Under the pieces are notes generated by a model. It was given only the letters and a program-made list of their open reading frames with translations, ran no database searches and was not told the DNA's origin. From NCBI RefSeq assembly GCF_013285385.1, contig NZ_CP054212.1, forward strand, positions 3,162,001-3,226,000: a stretch of 64,000 nt of DNA. The letters are read 5' to 3'. The DNA comes from Paramixta manurensis (GTDB lineage Bacteria; Pseudomonadota; Gammaproteobacteria; Enterobacterales; Enterobacteriaceae). The translations under genes and the position numbers were made by a program. Every line of letters begins with the position of its first letter. Position 1 is the first letter of the stretch. This document shows positions 24,104-33,439 of this stretch, piece after piece.

Positions 24104-25621
24104 TTACCCTTCATTATGCAACTCAAGGTTCTCTACCTCATTCTGCCGCGCCAATGCCTTTGCATCATCATTACGCAGCGACTGGAGGTACTCCAGATAG
24201 CGCTGATCCACATCTTTGGTTACATAGACGCCGTTAAACACCGAACACTCAAATTGCGTAATGTCCGGATTCTCTTCACGTACCGCATCAATCAGGTCAT
24301 CCAAGTCCTGGAAAATCAGCGCATCGGCTTTAATGAGCGCGCGGATTTCCTCTACTTCCCGGCCATGAGCAATTAACTCGGTGGCACTGGGCATATCAAT
24401 GCCGTACACATTCGGGAAGCGAATTTCCGGCGCGGCAGAGGCCAGATAGACCTTTTTCGCGCCCGCTTCGCGCGCCATTTCGATAATTTGCTCGGAGGTG
24501 GTGCCACGCACGATCGAATCATCCACCAGCAGCACATTCTTATCGCGAAACTCGGCGCGGTTAGCATTCAACTTACGTCGCACCGCGTTACGCCGCAATT
24601 GCTGGCCCGGCATGATAAAAGTACGCCCAACGTAGCGGTTTTTCACAAAGCCCTGCCGGTATGGCTTATCCAGAATACGGGCAATTTCCAGCGCCACATC
24701 GGTCGAAGTTTCCGGGATCGGAATCACCACATCAATGTCGAGATCTTCCCATTCGCGCGCGATTTTTTCACCCAACTTGGTGCCCATCCGCACGCGTGCG
24801 CTGTAGACCGAGATTTTATCGAGGAAAGAATCCGGACGCGCAAAATATACATATTCAAACAAGCAGGGGTTGCTTTTGGGATTCTCGGCGCACTGGCGAG
24901 TGAACAACTGCCCTTTTTCGGTGATGTACACCGCTTCGCCCGGCGCCACATCTCGCAGAAATTCAAAACCCAGCGTATCCAGCGCGACACTTTCGGAGGC
25001 GACCATATATTCCACCCGCTCATCCGGCAGCCGACGTTTGCCCATCACTAAAGGACGAATGCCGTTCGGATCGCGGAAGGCGACCATGCCATGACCGATG
25101 ATCATCGCCACACAGGCGTAAGCGCCACGCACATGCTGATGCACTGCCGCTACCGCTGAGAAAATATTTTCCGCTTCCAGCGGATAGTGCTGAAAACGAT
25201 CCAGCTCCTGCGCAAAAATATTGAGCAGAATTTCGGAATCCGAGGTGGTGTTGACGTGACGGCGACCGCTTTCAAACAGTTGCTTACGCAGCTCATGGGC
25301 GTTAGTCAAATTGCCGTTATGCGCCAGAGTAATGCCATAAGGTGAGTTAACGTAGAAGGGCTGCGCTTCAGAGGCGCTGGAACTACCCGCCGTTGGATAA
25401 CGAACATGGCCGATACCCATATTGCCCTGCAAACGCTGCATATGGAGTGCTTCGAACACATCACTGACCAACCCGTTGGCTTTACGGAGACGGAAACAGT
25501 TCAATGCGTCGATAGTACAAATGCCTGCGGCATCCTGCCCACGGTGCTGAAGCACCGTTAACGCGTCATAAATCGACTGGTTTACCGGCATGAATCCGGT
25601 GATACCGACAATACCGCACAT
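24104..25621 (-). CDS. purF: Amidophosphoribosyltransferase PurF
   Basis: PurF catalyses the committed step of purine biosynthesis, making 5-phosphoribosylamine from PRPP and glutamine. It is 505 aa, as in E. coli. The N-terminal Ntn glutaminase domain has its nucleophile C2 (MCGIVGITG). The C-terminal phosphoribosyltransferase domain carries the PRPP motif VLLVDDSIVRGTTSEQII near residue 370. It follows cvpA after a 36-bp gap that holds a small CCCCGG/CCGGGG hairpin. A PurR-type operator upstream of cvpA probably controls the unit. Confidence 0.97.
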   Translation of the reverse strand: MCGIVGITGFMPVNQSIYDALTVLQHRGQDAAGICTIDALNCFRLRKANGLVSDVFEALHMQRLQGNMGIGHVRYPTAGSSSASEAQPFYVNSPYGITLAHNGNLTNAHELRKQLFESGRRHVNTTSDSEILLNIFAQELDRFQHYPLEAENIFSAVAAVHQHVRGAYACVAMIIGHGMVAFRDPNGIRPLVMGKRRLPDERVEYMVASESVALDTLGFEFLRDVAPGEAVYITEKGQLFTRQCAENPKSNPCLFEYVYFARPDSFLDKISVYSARVRMGTKLGEKIAREWEDLDIDVVIPIPETSTDVALEIARILDKPYRQGFVKNRYVGRTFIMPGQQLRRNAVRRKLNANRAEFRDKNVLLVDDSIVRGTTSEQIIEMAREAGAKKVYLASAAPEIRFPNVYGIDMPSATELIAHGREVEEIRALIKADALIFQDLDDLIDAVREENPDITQFECSVFNGVYVTKDVDQRYLEYLQSLRNDDAKALARQNEVENLELHNEG

Positions 25622-25657
25622 GTAGTCATATCCTCATAAGCCGCACCCCCGGCGCGA

Positions 25658-26143
25658 TTACCGGGGTAAAAAACTCGACGTGCTTTTTAGGTAGTCAAAA
25701 AACCACCCGATGATGCCACGGAACTGGGGAATGAGTTGGGACTGCTGCCAGTCAGGGCTTTTTGAAAAGCCGGTGAAGACATCAAGGAAGAACAAAATGG
25801 CGGAAACAATCAGCACGCCACGTACCGCCCCGAAACAAACGCCTAACACCCTATCGGTACCTGACAGCCCGGTCTTATCAACCAGTGTGCCGATCACATA
25901 ATTCACTATCGCGCCGACAATCAGCGTGGCGATAAACAGCACCGCGATGGCGATCCCATTTCGCACCAGTTCATCTTCAAAACCTGTAAACCAGACCGCG
26001 AGGAAGGAGTAGTAATGACTGGCGACAAAGAATGCGCACCCCCAGGCAACGAGAGAAAGTGCTTCCCGAACAAACCCACGGATTAGGCTGACAACAGCCG
26101 AAAAACCGATAATCGCAATAATGACGTAATCTATCCAGATCAT
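25658..26143 (-). CDS. cvpA: Colicin V production protein homologue CvpA
   Basis: This is a small inner-membrane protein of 161 aa with four hydrophobic segments. In E. coli CvpA is needed for colicin V production and contributes to envelope stress tolerance; its biochemical role is unclear. Homology begins at MIWIDYVIIAIIGFSAVVSLIRG, so the start is 26143, with GGAAGAG upstream; the open frame extends 32 codons further through the promoter region and is ignored. It is the first gene of cvpA-purF-ubiX. Given the microcin-like gene at 33.4 kb, its link to class II microcins is worth noting. Confidence 0.94.
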   Translation of the reverse strand: MIWIDYVIIAIIGFSAVVSLIRGFVREALSLVAWGCAFFVASHYYSFLAVWFTGFEDELVRNGIAIAVLFIATLIVGAIVNYVIGTLVDKTGLSGTDRVLGVCFGAVRGVLIVSAILFFLDVFTGFSKSPDWQQSQLIPQFRGIIGWFFDYLKSTSSFLPR

Positions 26144-26199
26144 GAACTCTTCCAGCGACAGTGCCCCTGCATCCAGTTCGGGGCGAATTCTAACAGAAA

Positions 26200-26215
26200 A
26201 AGAAAACGTTTGCGT
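26200..26215. promoter_or_regulatory. PurR operator upstream of cvpA-purF
   Basis: AAGAAAACGTTTGCGT matches the PurR consensus ACGCAAACGTTTGCGT at 14 of 16 positions. It lies 57 bp before the cvpA start codon, where E. coli also has a PurR site. Confidence 0.8.
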
Positions 26216-26299
26216 AGGGGTTTTCTTTTTCCAGACCAAATAAAAAGGGGCGATGAAAAAAAGCTAATCCCCGCCCCTGGTTAGCGCAATTGCACGCGG

Positions 26300-27007
26300 T
26301 TAACGTGCGCTATAGGGCTTCACCACGCCGCCTAGTCCGGAAATGCCCTTCAGCTCGCTGACCGCAGCCTGCATTTTGGCTTTCGATGCATCCGGCCCGA
26401 CATAGATGCGGGTGATTTGCCCCTGCACCGGCGTGGCGGGAACGGTAAAGGCACGATAACCGGATAACCGTAGCTGTGCCACGACTTCGCTCACCTTCGC
26501 CGCATTTTTCAATGCGCCCAGTTGCACCACCCAAGCCTGCCCGCTCGGCGCTGGCGACTCCTGAGGTTTCGCTTCCGGTTTCGGTACTTCAACCGGCTTA
26601 GGTTTTGGCGGCTCAACCGGTTTTGGCTTCGGTTGCTCAACCGGTTTCGGTTTTGGCGTTGCCACCGGTTTCGGCTTCGCCGGCTGCATTGGCGGCGGCG
26701 CGACAACCGTCGGCTGATTGTCAGACTGTGGTACCGCCGTGCCGTTATCCGCCGATTGCGCCGGACGCGCGCTATTCCCTTCTACCGCCGCGCTGGCGCC
26801 TTCCGGCGGCTGCGCCGGGAGGGATTGCGTAACTGGCGGTACCATATCGGTATCCTGTTGGTCATCCGGTTTCGGCACCAATGGAATGGCCGCGAACTCT
26901 TCTTTGTAATGCTTTTTCTTGCCGTCGAGTAAGCCCGGCAACACAATTACGCCAACGGCGACCAAAATAACGGTCCCGACTAAACGGTTTTGAAACTTAC
27001 TTGCCAC
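26300..27007 (-). CDS. dedD: Cell division protein DedD (SPOR domain)
   Basis: DedD is a septal-ring protein anchored in the inner membrane, 235 aa (E. coli 220). One N-terminal transmembrane segment (about residues 9-26, LVGTVILVAVGVIVLPGLL) is followed by a periplasmic proline-rich linker. The linker contains a tandem repeat of a PKPKPVE(Q/P/V)P unit (about residues 110-150). The C-terminal SPOR domain (about 157-232, AWVVQLGALKNAAKV) binds glycan strands lacking stem peptides at the division site. The start overlaps the folC stop region by 11 bp, so folC and dedD are coupled. Confidence 0.94.
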   Translation of the reverse strand: MASKFQNRLVGTVILVAVGVIVLPGLLDGKKKHYKEEFAAIPLVPKPDDQQDTDMVPPVTQSLPAQPPEGASAAVEGNSARPAQSADNGTAVPQSDNQPTVVAPPPMQPAKPKPVATPKPKPVEQPKPKPVEPPKPKPVEVPKPEAKPQESPAPSGQAWVVQLGALKNAAKVSEVVAQLRLSGYRAFTVPATPVQGQITRIYVGPDASKAKMQAAVSELKGISGLGGVVKPYSAR

Positions 27008-28265
27008 TGCCGTTCTCCGTTTCCATCGCTTCCATCACCTGCGCCACGGTATGAAACGATCCACATACCAGCACAATATCCTGTACTCCCGCCGCGCGCT
27101 GTGCCGCACGCCATGCTGCTTCAACATTGGCAAATGCCTGCGCGTGCGGTAAATGGTCAATTAATTGCTGTGCCGTTGCGCCACGCGGCCCTGCCAGCGG
27201 CGCGCAGTACCATTCATCGACTTGCGGCGCTAAACAGGCGAGCGTACCGGCAATATCTTTGTCATGCAGCATCCCAACCACCGCATGGACTTTACCCTGC
27301 TTCGGCAGCGCCGCCAGGCGACTGGCAAGATACGCTGCCGCATGCGGATTATGCGCCACATCCAGGATCACCTGCGGCGCATGCGCCACGGTTTGAAAAC
27401 GACCGGGTAAGGTAGCTTTATCCATCCACTGCCGAATCAACGCTTCCGGGACGGTGAGTTCAGAAAGACGCAATGCAGCCAATGCGGTCGCGGCATTTGG
27501 CAACGGTACTTGCGGCAACGGCAAATGGTTTAACGTTCCTTGCGCATCCTGGAACGTCCAACCCTCGCCATCTTGATGATAACGCCAGTCACGATCGCAT
27601 CGGGCGAGCAGCGCGCCCTTTTGGTGCGCAACATCAGCAATGGATGTCGGCATATCGGGCTCGCCCACGACCGCAGGTTTATTGGCGCGAAAAACGCCGG
27701 CCTTCTCTCGACCAATGCTTTCGCGGTCTGGCCCCAGCCAATCGGTATGATCTAACGCGATGCTGGTCACCACCGCTACATCCGCGTCAACAATATTGGT
27801 CGCGTCCAGCCGCCCACCTAACCCCACTTCAAGGATCACCACATCCAGCGCCGCCTGCTTAAACAGCATCAGCGCCGACAAGGTACTAAACTCAAAATAG
27901 GTCAACGACGTGTCACCCCGTCCGGCTTCAATCGCAGCAAAAGTCGCGGTATGTGCTGCTTCGTCCAACTCTTCGCCCTGCACTCTTACCCGTTCGGTAT
28001 AACGCAGTAAATGCGGTGAGCTATAAACGCCGACGCGATAGCCTGCCGCCAATAACAGCGTTTCTAAAGTGCGACAGGTGGTGCCTTTGCCATTGGTCCC
28101 CGCCACGGTAAACACCGTCGGCGCCGGTTTAAGCAGACAGAGATGCGATGCGACGCGCCGGATACGATCCAGCCCGAGCTCAATGGCCTGAGAATGTAAA
28201 TGCTCAAGATAATGAAGCCACGTGGCCAAAGGCGACGTGGCTTGAGGAAGGTGAAGATTATCCAT
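26997..28265 (-). CDS. folC: Dihydrofolate/folylpolyglutamate synthase FolC
   Basis: FolC adds glutamate to dihydropteroate and tetrahydrofolates in the cytoplasm. It is 422 aa, as in E. coli. The Mur-ligase-type P-loop is VAGTNGKGTTCRTLE near residue 55, and the central ligase motif includes EVGLGGRLDATNIV near residue 145. The C-terminal Mur-ligase domain covers about residues 290-415. It overlaps dedD by 11 bp and follows accD after 67 bp that contain an AGGAACAG-CAAG-CTGTTCCT hairpin. Confidence 0.95.
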   Translation of the reverse strand: MDNLHLPQATSPLATWLHYLEHLHSQAIELGLDRIRRVASHLCLLKPAPTVFTVAGTNGKGTTCRTLETLLLAAGYRVGVYSSPHLLRYTERVRVQGEELDEAAHTATFAAIEAGRGDTSLTYFEFSTLSALMLFKQAALDVVILEVGLGGRLDATNIVDADVAVVTSIALDHTDWLGPDRESIGREKAGVFRANKPAVVGEPDMPTSIADVAHQKGALLARCDRDWRYHQDGEGWTFQDAQGTLNHLPLPQVPLPNAATALAALRLSELTVPEALIRQWMDKATLPGRFQTVAHAPQVILDVAHNPHAAAYLASRLAALPKQGKVHAVVGMLHDKDIAGTLACLAPQVDEWYCAPLAGPRGATAQQLIDHLPHAQAFANVEAAWRAAQRAAGVQDIVLVCGSFHTVAQVMEAMETENGSGK

Positions 28266-28332
28266 GTGTCCCGTTCACAGCGTTACGGTTCATTGGTGAA
28301 AGGAACAGCAAGCTGTTCCTCTCCATCATCTG

Positions 28333-29244
28333 TCAGGCCTCGTTGCTTTCCGGTGCGGCATCGGCGAGATGCTCGTCACCATCGTGCAAAGGCGCTGGCA
28401 GGTTCATCATTTTCGCCAGATGGCTCGCCAGCTTGTAACGCATTTCCGGGCGACGAATAATCATATCAATCGCGCCTTTCTCAATCAGGAACTCGCTGCG
28501 TTGGAAGCCTGGCGGCAATTTTTCCCGCACCGTTTGCTCAATAACACGCGGACCGGCGAACCCGATCAGCGCTTTTGGCTCGGCAATATTCAGATCGCCC
28601 AGCATCGCAAAACTGGCGGAAACGCCGCCCATAGTCGGATCGGTTAATACAGAGATATACGGTAAGCCGCGCTCTTGCATTTTCGCTAACGCCGCGCTGG
28701 TTTTCGCCATCTGCATCAGCGACATCAGCGCTTCCTGCATACGTGCGCCACCGCTGGCTGAGAAACAGATCATCGGACAGTTATCTTCCAGCGCCTGCTC
28801 GACCGCGCGCACGAAACGTGCGCCAACCACTGAGCCCATTGAGCCGCCCATAAAGGAAAACTCAAACGCGGCGGCGACAACCGGCATCCCATGCAGGGTG
28901 CCTTTCATCACGATCAACGCATCTTTTTCGTCGGTCTCTTTTTGCGCGGCGGCCAGACGATCTTTGTACTTTTTGGAATCGCGAAACTTGAGCACATCTT
29001 TCGGCTCCAGCTCACTGCCCAACTCGACCAGCGTGTCCTGATCTAACAGGCTGTGCAAACGCTCACGGGCGTGCATACGCATGTGATGATCGCATTTCGG
29101 GCAAACTTCCAGATTGCGTTCCAGTTCTGCGCGGTACAGAACCTGCCCGCAACTATCACACTTGGTCCAGACCCCTTCCGGGATACTTGCCTTGCGTGAT
29201 GGGGTAATTGTGCTCTTATTGAGAATTCGTTCAATCCAGCTCAT
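28333..29244 (-). CDS. accD: Acetyl-CoA carboxylase carboxyltransferase subunit beta AccD
   Basis: AccD, with AccA, transfers CO2 from biotin to acetyl-CoA to make malonyl-CoA, the first step of fatty acid synthesis. It is 303 aa (E. coli 304). The N-terminal zinc ribbon is visible as C29-x2-C32 and C48-x2-C51. The crotonase-like carboxyltransferase fold follows, with SASGGARMQEALMSLMQM and PTMGGVSASFAMLGD forming the CoA and oxyanion regions. In E. coli the zinc domain also binds the accA/accD mRNAs. Confidence 0.97.
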   Translation of the reverse strand: MSWIERILNKSTITPSRKASIPEGVWTKCDSCGQVLYRAELERNLEVCPKCDHHMRMHARERLHSLLDQDTLVELGSELEPKDVLKFRDSKKYKDRLAAAQKETDEKDALIVMKGTLHGMPVVAAAFEFSFMGGSMGSVVGARFVRAVEQALEDNCPMICFSASGGARMQEALMSLMQMAKTSAALAKMQERGLPYISVLTDPTMGGVSASFAMLGDLNIAEPKALIGFAGPRVIEQTVREKLPPGFQRSEFLIEKGAIDMIIRRPEMRYKLASHLAKMMNLPAPLHDGDEHLADAAPESNEA

Positions 29245-29404
29245 TGATGACCTTTCTGTTTGAACCTGGTGAAACCAGTTTTTCTTGTTGCTGCCGAATT
29301 CACGTTCAGCAGACCATAAATGTCGCTCATTAAACCATAACCAACCGACACTGTGGATAAAAATCTGGTCGAACCGGTTGGTCTGGTATTTTTATTAGCC
29401 GGGT

Positions 29405-30055
29405 TTACTGACGCGCCGCACGACGATGGCGCCAGAATTCAACCACACCGGGCAGAATAGACACCACGATAATCGCCACAATCAACAGTTTCAGGTTCTC
29501 CTGCACCACCGGCAAATTGCCAAAGAAATAGCCGCAATACGAGAACAGTAGCACCCACAGCAAGCCGCCCGTCACATTGTAGAGGGCGAAATAACGATAA
29601 GACATGTGCCCCATGCCGGCGACAAAGGGCGCAAAAGTGCGCACTATCGGAACGAAACGCGCCAGAATAATGGTTTTCCCGCCGTGCCGTTGGTAAAAAG
29701 CGTGGGTTTTATCCAGGTAACTGCGGCGAAAAATTTTTGAGTTTGGATTGCTGAATAATCGCTCGCCAAACAGACGACCAATGGTGTAATTCACCGCATC
29801 GCCCAGGATAGCCGCTAGCGCCATCAGCGCCACCACGAGATGGACATTCAAATCATTACCCGGTAACGCCGCCAACGCACCAGCAACAAACAGTAATGAA
29901 TCGCCCGGCAGAAAAGGCGTCACCACCAGGCCGGTTTCGCAAAACAGGATCAGGAACAGAATGGCGTAAACCCATACGCCATATTGCGCCACCAGTTGCG
30001 CCATATGGACATCAATATGCAGGATAAAATCGACGACAAAACGGATTAGATCCAT
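29405..30055 (-). CDS. dedA: DedA family membrane protein DedA
   Basis: This is an inner-membrane protein of the DedA/SNARE-associated family, 216 aa (E. coli 219). Several hydrophobic segments are visible. The conserved motifs CETGLVVTPFLPGDSLLF and FARFVPIVRTFAPFVAGMGHM carry the acidic and arginine residues important in this family. DedA proteins support envelope integrity and membrane potential and are linked to lipid-carrier flipping. It lies between truA and accD as in E. coli; the 160 bp before accD contain only AT-rich promoter-like DNA. Confidence 0.94.
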   Translation of the reverse strand: MDLIRFVVDFILHIDVHMAQLVAQYGVWVYAILFLILFCETGLVVTPFLPGDSLLFVAGALAALPGNDLNVHLVVALMALAAILGDAVNYTIGRLFGERLFSNPNSKIFRRSYLDKTHAFYQRHGGKTIILARFVPIVRTFAPFVAGMGHMSYRYFALYNVTGGLLWVLLFSYCGYFFGNLPVVQENLKLLIVAIIVVSILPGVVEFWRHRRAARQ

Positions 30056-30083
30056 AACTCTCCCTTACTCCCCACCATCAATA

Positions 30084-30902
30084 TTAATCTTCAAGGAACA
30101 GCGGCCCCATTGGCATCTGCGGCAAATTGAACTGTGCCGGATAATCCACCGCCACCAAATACAGCCCTTCCGCTTTGGCGGTTGCCGCCGCCAGCGTACG
30201 ATCTTTCGCCGCCAGTAACGTTGCCATCCACGTTTCCGGCTGGTTGCCGCAGCCGATTTCCATCAGGCTACCGACAATGTTACGCACCATATGGTGCACA
30301 AACGCATTGGCCTTAATATCTACCACCACATAAGCGCCATGGCGGCTAACATGAATATGCATCAGGTTACGCCACGGGGTACGTGACTGACACTGCACCG
30401 CCCGAAACGAAGTAAAGTCGTTTTCACCCAACAGACACTGCGCCGCACGCTGCATTTTCTCCGCATCCAGCGGATGGTAAAAATGCGTCACGCCACCGTG
30501 TAAAATCGCCGGACGTAAGCGTTGATTATAAATCACGTAGCGATAACGACGGGCGGTGGCGCTGAAACGTGCGTGAAAATCCTCTGAGACCGGCTTCACC
30601 CACCGCACCGCGATATCGTCAGGCAGATTCGCATTGACGCCCAGCGTCCAGGCGGAATCTTTACGCAGTGACGAGGTATCAAAATGCACCACCTGACCGG
30701 TACCGTGGACACCGGCATCAGTTCGACCGGCGCAAAACACGTTCACGTCATGATTCGCCACTTTTGACAGCGCTTGTTCTAACCGCCCTTGCACGCTGCG
30801 AACTTCCTGCTGGCGCTGCCAGCCGTAGTAACGGCTGCCATCGTATTCAATACCGAGCGCCAGCCTGATGGTTTCAGCGCTGGCGTTTACCGCTTCACTC
30901 AT
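30084..30902 (-). CDS. truA: tRNA pseudouridine(38-40) synthase TruA
   Basis: TruA forms pseudouridine at tRNA positions 38-40. It is 272 aa (E. coli 270). The catalytic aspartate lies in CAGRTDAGVHGTGQVVHF near residue 60; ARRYRYVIYNQRLRPAI and NAFVHHMVRNIVGSLMEIG are further conserved blocks. The ATG overlaps the usg stop codon by one base (TAATG), so truA is translationally coupled to usg, as in the E. coli pdxB-usg-truA-dedA cluster. Confidence 0.96.
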   Translation of the reverse strand: MSEAVNASAETIRLALGIEYDGSRYYGWQRQQEVRSVQGRLEQALSKVANHDVNVFCAGRTDAGVHGTGQVVHFDTSSLRKDSAWTLGVNANLPDDIAVRWVKPVSEDFHARFSATARRYRYVIYNQRLRPAILHGGVTHFYHPLDAEKMQRAAQCLLGENDFTSFRAVQCQSRTPWRNLMHIHVSRHGAYVVVDIKANAFVHHMVRNIVGSLMEIGCGNQPETWMATLLAAKDRTLAAATAKAEGLYLVAVDYPAQFNLPQMPMGPLFLED

Positions 30903-31912
30903 TAGTACATATACTCCTGCACCAGTTTTTCGGCGGTTTTGAGCGCCATTAACGCACCGCCAAAGCGGATATTATCGGCAACCGACCATAGCTGTAGCAG
31001 TTCCGGCACGCCATAATCATTACGCAAACAGCCAATACTGAGTTGAACATTTCCTGAGGCGTCGCCAACCTGAGTCGGGTAATCGTTCTCGTCCGATAAG
31101 CCGATATCCGGCGCGCGCTGCAGTTCATCGTAAGCCTCTTCTGCCGACAATGGCCGTAAGCTCTCCAAATGCACGATCTGCGCATTGCCGTAAAATACCG
31201 GCGCCTGCACGCTGCTGACTGAGATGGGCAAACCTTCATCCTGCATCACTTTGCGTACTTGCTCGACTAGACGACGTTCACTCTCCACGCTGCCTTGGTT
31301 ATCAGGCAACTGCGGTAAAATATTGAACGCCAACTGGCGGCCAAAAAAGTGCTCTTCCGCCGGTACGCCATTCAGTAAACGCGCGCTTTCGCCTGCCAAC
31401 GCGTCAACCGCCGCTTTGCCATGCGCCGACGCCGAGAGTAAATTGGTGACCTGTAAGCGGCTCAGGCCCGCCAGCTCAACCAGCGGTTTAATCGCACAGA
31501 GTAACTGGCTGGTTAAACTCTCCGCGACACACACAATATTGCGGTTGCGGTAATCGGCCAGCGCTTGTGGATTAACATCCGCCACCACCAGCGGAACGTC
31601 CGGCTCAAGGGCAAACAGATCGCTGCTATCAATCACCAGACAACCGGCGCTGGCCGCCTCTTCGGCATAGCGTGCCGAGGCTTCGCGCCCGGCGACAAAA
31701 AAAGCCAGTTGCGCGCGTGACCAATCAAACTCAGCGGCCTCTTGCACCTGAATAGATTTGCCTGCGAAACGCAGCGTTTCGCCCGCACCGCGCTCGCTGG
31801 CCAGCAACATTAACTCACCAACCGGGAACTGACGTTCCGCCAGTAACTCCAGTAAAGCGTTCCCTACTGCGCCTGTCGCGCCTAAAAGCGCAATATTCCA
31901 GCCGTCAGACAT
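30902..31912 (-). CDS. usg: Aspartate-semialdehyde dehydrogenase-like protein Usg
   Basis: This is a 336-aa protein with the aspartate-semialdehyde dehydrogenase fold: an N-terminal NAD(P)-binding domain with GATGAVGNALLELLAER (residues 10-26) and a C-terminal dimerisation domain. Where true ASADHs have the NPNC-x-T catalytic cysteine, this protein reads VAESLTSQLL, so the nucleophile appears to be lost and it is probably not an active ASADH. The same is thought of E. coli Usg, whose role is unknown. It lies downstream of pdxB, separated by a terminator-like hairpin. Confidence 0.93.
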   Translation of the reverse strand: MSDGWNIALLGATGAVGNALLELLAERQFPVGELMLLASERGAGETLRFAGKSIQVQEAAEFDWSRAQLAFFVAGREASARYAEEAASAGCLVIDSSDLFALEPDVPLVVADVNPQALADYRNRNIVCVAESLTSQLLCAIKPLVELAGLSRLQVTNLLSASAHGKAAVDALAGESARLLNGVPAEEHFFGRQLAFNILPQLPDNQGSVESERRLVEQVRKVMQDEGLPISVSSVQAPVFYGNAQIVHLESLRPLSAEEAYDELQRAPDIGLSDENDYPTQVGDASGNVQLSIGCLRNDYGVPELLQLWSVADNIRFGGALMALKTAEKLVQEYMY

Positions 31913-31939
31913 GTTGGTTTACTCCAGACAATGGCATAA

Positions 31940-31966
31940 AAACAGAAGGCGGTGATATTCACCGCC
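31940..31966 (-). terminator. Terminator/attenuator between pdxB and usg
   Basis: On the minus strand GGCGGTGA-ATA-TCACCGCC is followed by TTCTGTTTTT. It lies 28 bp before the usg start and 44 bp after the pdxB stop, so it probably lowers read-through within the cluster. Confidence 0.6.
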
Positions 31967-32009
31967 CGTTGATTCAGACTTTTCCCGCTTAGGCGGTGAA
32001 AAAAACGGC

Positions 32010-33146
32010 TTAGCGTGCAGCGTGGTACACCGCGTCAAACCCTAATTTTTGCAATAACGTCGCCGCCCCGGCATCATCACACTGCACATGCAGCGATGAC
32101 CATTCACGACGCTCTTGATACTGCTTGCGCAGCCGATCAAACTCACCCGCAATCGCGGCCACTTTTCTGAGCGGCGCATCATCGCGGCGCACATCATACA
32201 CCAGATGTACTAAACGTTTTAGCGTCGCCTGATCGAGCGGGCCATGTAACGTAATGCGGCCAAACTCCGGCGGCGGTAATAAGGTATCTAACGCGACCTG
32301 CTGTTGCTGGCCGATAAAACGGCTCCAGGCCTCAAAGACCTGGGTCGTGCCGCGTGCCTTACCTTCAAGGGTATAACCGGCGATATGCGCGGTGCCAATA
32401 TCCACCTGCTCCAACAACGGCAACGACAGATCTGGCTCCGGTTCCCATACATCCAGCACTACGCTGAGATCATCGCGTTGTCCAAGAACGCGTAGCAATG
32501 CCGCATTATCCACCACCGGGCCGCGACAGGCATTAATCAGAATGGCGTTAGGTTTTAGCGCATTCAGTAACGTTTCATCGGCCAGATGATAGGTTTTATA
32601 GGGCCCCTCTTTGAATAGCGGGGTATGGAAAGTGATCACATCAGCTTTGGCGACCACCTCTTCCAGCCGCCGAAATGGCCCGTCCTCACCGTTATCGGCA
32701 CGCGGCGGATCGCACAGTAAGGTCCGCACACCCCAGGCTTCAAGCCGTTTTTGCAGGCGTGCGCCCACATTGCCGACGCCGACAATCCCTACCACCCGAT
32801 CGGTAAGCTGGAAGCCATCACGTTCCGCCAAGAGCAGCAACGAAGAAAACACATATTCCACCACCGCAATGGCGTTACAACCGGGCGCGGCGGAGAAACC
32901 TATACCGGCGCGCGCCAGAAACGCTTCATCAATGTGATCGGTTCCGGCCGTCGCAGTGCCGACAAATTTAACCGACTTATCGCCGAGTAAGGCTTCATTA
33001 ACCTTGGTCACCGAACGCACCATCAGCGCATCGGCCTCCGCCAGCTCCGCCTGCGGGATCGGGCGACCGGGTACCGCGACGACGTCGCCGGTACGGCTAA
33101 ACAGTTCGCGCGCATACGGCATGTTTTCATCTACGAGGATTTTCAC
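32010..33146 (-). CDS. pdxB: Erythronate-4-phosphate dehydrogenase PdxB
   Basis: PdxB oxidises 4-phospho-D-erythronate in pyridoxal phosphate biosynthesis. It is 378 aa, as in E. coli. The D-2-hydroxyacid dehydrogenase fold shows the NAD motif GIVGVGNVGARLQ near residue 120 and the catalytic His in DIGTAHIAGYTLEGKARG near residue 254. A C-terminal PdxB dimerisation domain (about residues 285-378) follows. In E. coli flk comes next on the other side; here a 5 kb accessory block separates them. Confidence 0.96.
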   Translation of the reverse strand: MKILVDENMPYARELFSRTGDVVAVPGRPIPQAELAEADALMVRSVTKVNEALLGDKSVKFVGTATAGTDHIDEAFLARAGIGFSAAPGCNAIAVVEYVFSSLLLLAERDGFQLTDRVVGIVGVGNVGARLQKRLEAWGVRTLLCDPPRADNGEDGPFRRLEEVVAKADVITFHTPLFKEGPYKTYHLADETLLNALKPNAILINACRGPVVDNAALLRVLGQRDDLSVVLDVWEPEPDLSLPLLEQVDIGTAHIAGYTLEGKARGTTQVFEAWSRFIGQQQQVALDTLLPPPEFGRITLHGPLDQATLKRLVHLVYDVRRDDAPLRKVAAIAGEFDRLRKQYQERREWSSLHVQCDDAGAATLLQKLGFDAVYHAAR

Positions 33147-33439
33147 GAATTGGTTTCCTGCATTGGAAGAGTCGAGAGGAGGTGAAGCTCTATTTTAGAA
33201 CGCCACAACCCGCGTTACAACGTCAACGGGGCTGATCCTGGCCTGCGCAACCTGGGTTTATCGCCGTAAAGTGATAGAAATTTCTTAAAATTAGGATAAA
33301 AAATACGCTTTTTATGATTTTAGTTAATGTTAACAAGTTTTAATATAAGCGCGCCAATAGAAAGGCGTACTTATATAAGTTGTGGCTCAAATAAGTCTTT
33401 TCTTAAAAATCGTGGTCACACTCATTTACAGGAGTTCTA
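33147..33439. other. AT-rich promoter region before the microcin-like gene
   Basis: About 290 bp between divergent pdxB and the small plus-strand gene. Base composition turns sharply AT-rich from about 33250, marking the left edge of an accessory segment. Promoter-like elements include TTAACA near 33330 and the short palindrome CTTATATAAG at about 33371-33380. No LexA, Fur or CRP consensus was found here by eye. Confidence 0.5.

Noticed and set aside
26144..26239. 32-codon N-terminal extension of CvpA
   Set aside because: It runs through the PurR site and promoter region and is not similar to CvpA.
33147..33439. LexA or Fur control of the microcin-like gene
   Set aside because: No CTGT-N8-ACAG or Fur-type repeat was found in this intergenic region; the SOS box belongs to the oxidase promoter 2 kb away on the other strand.
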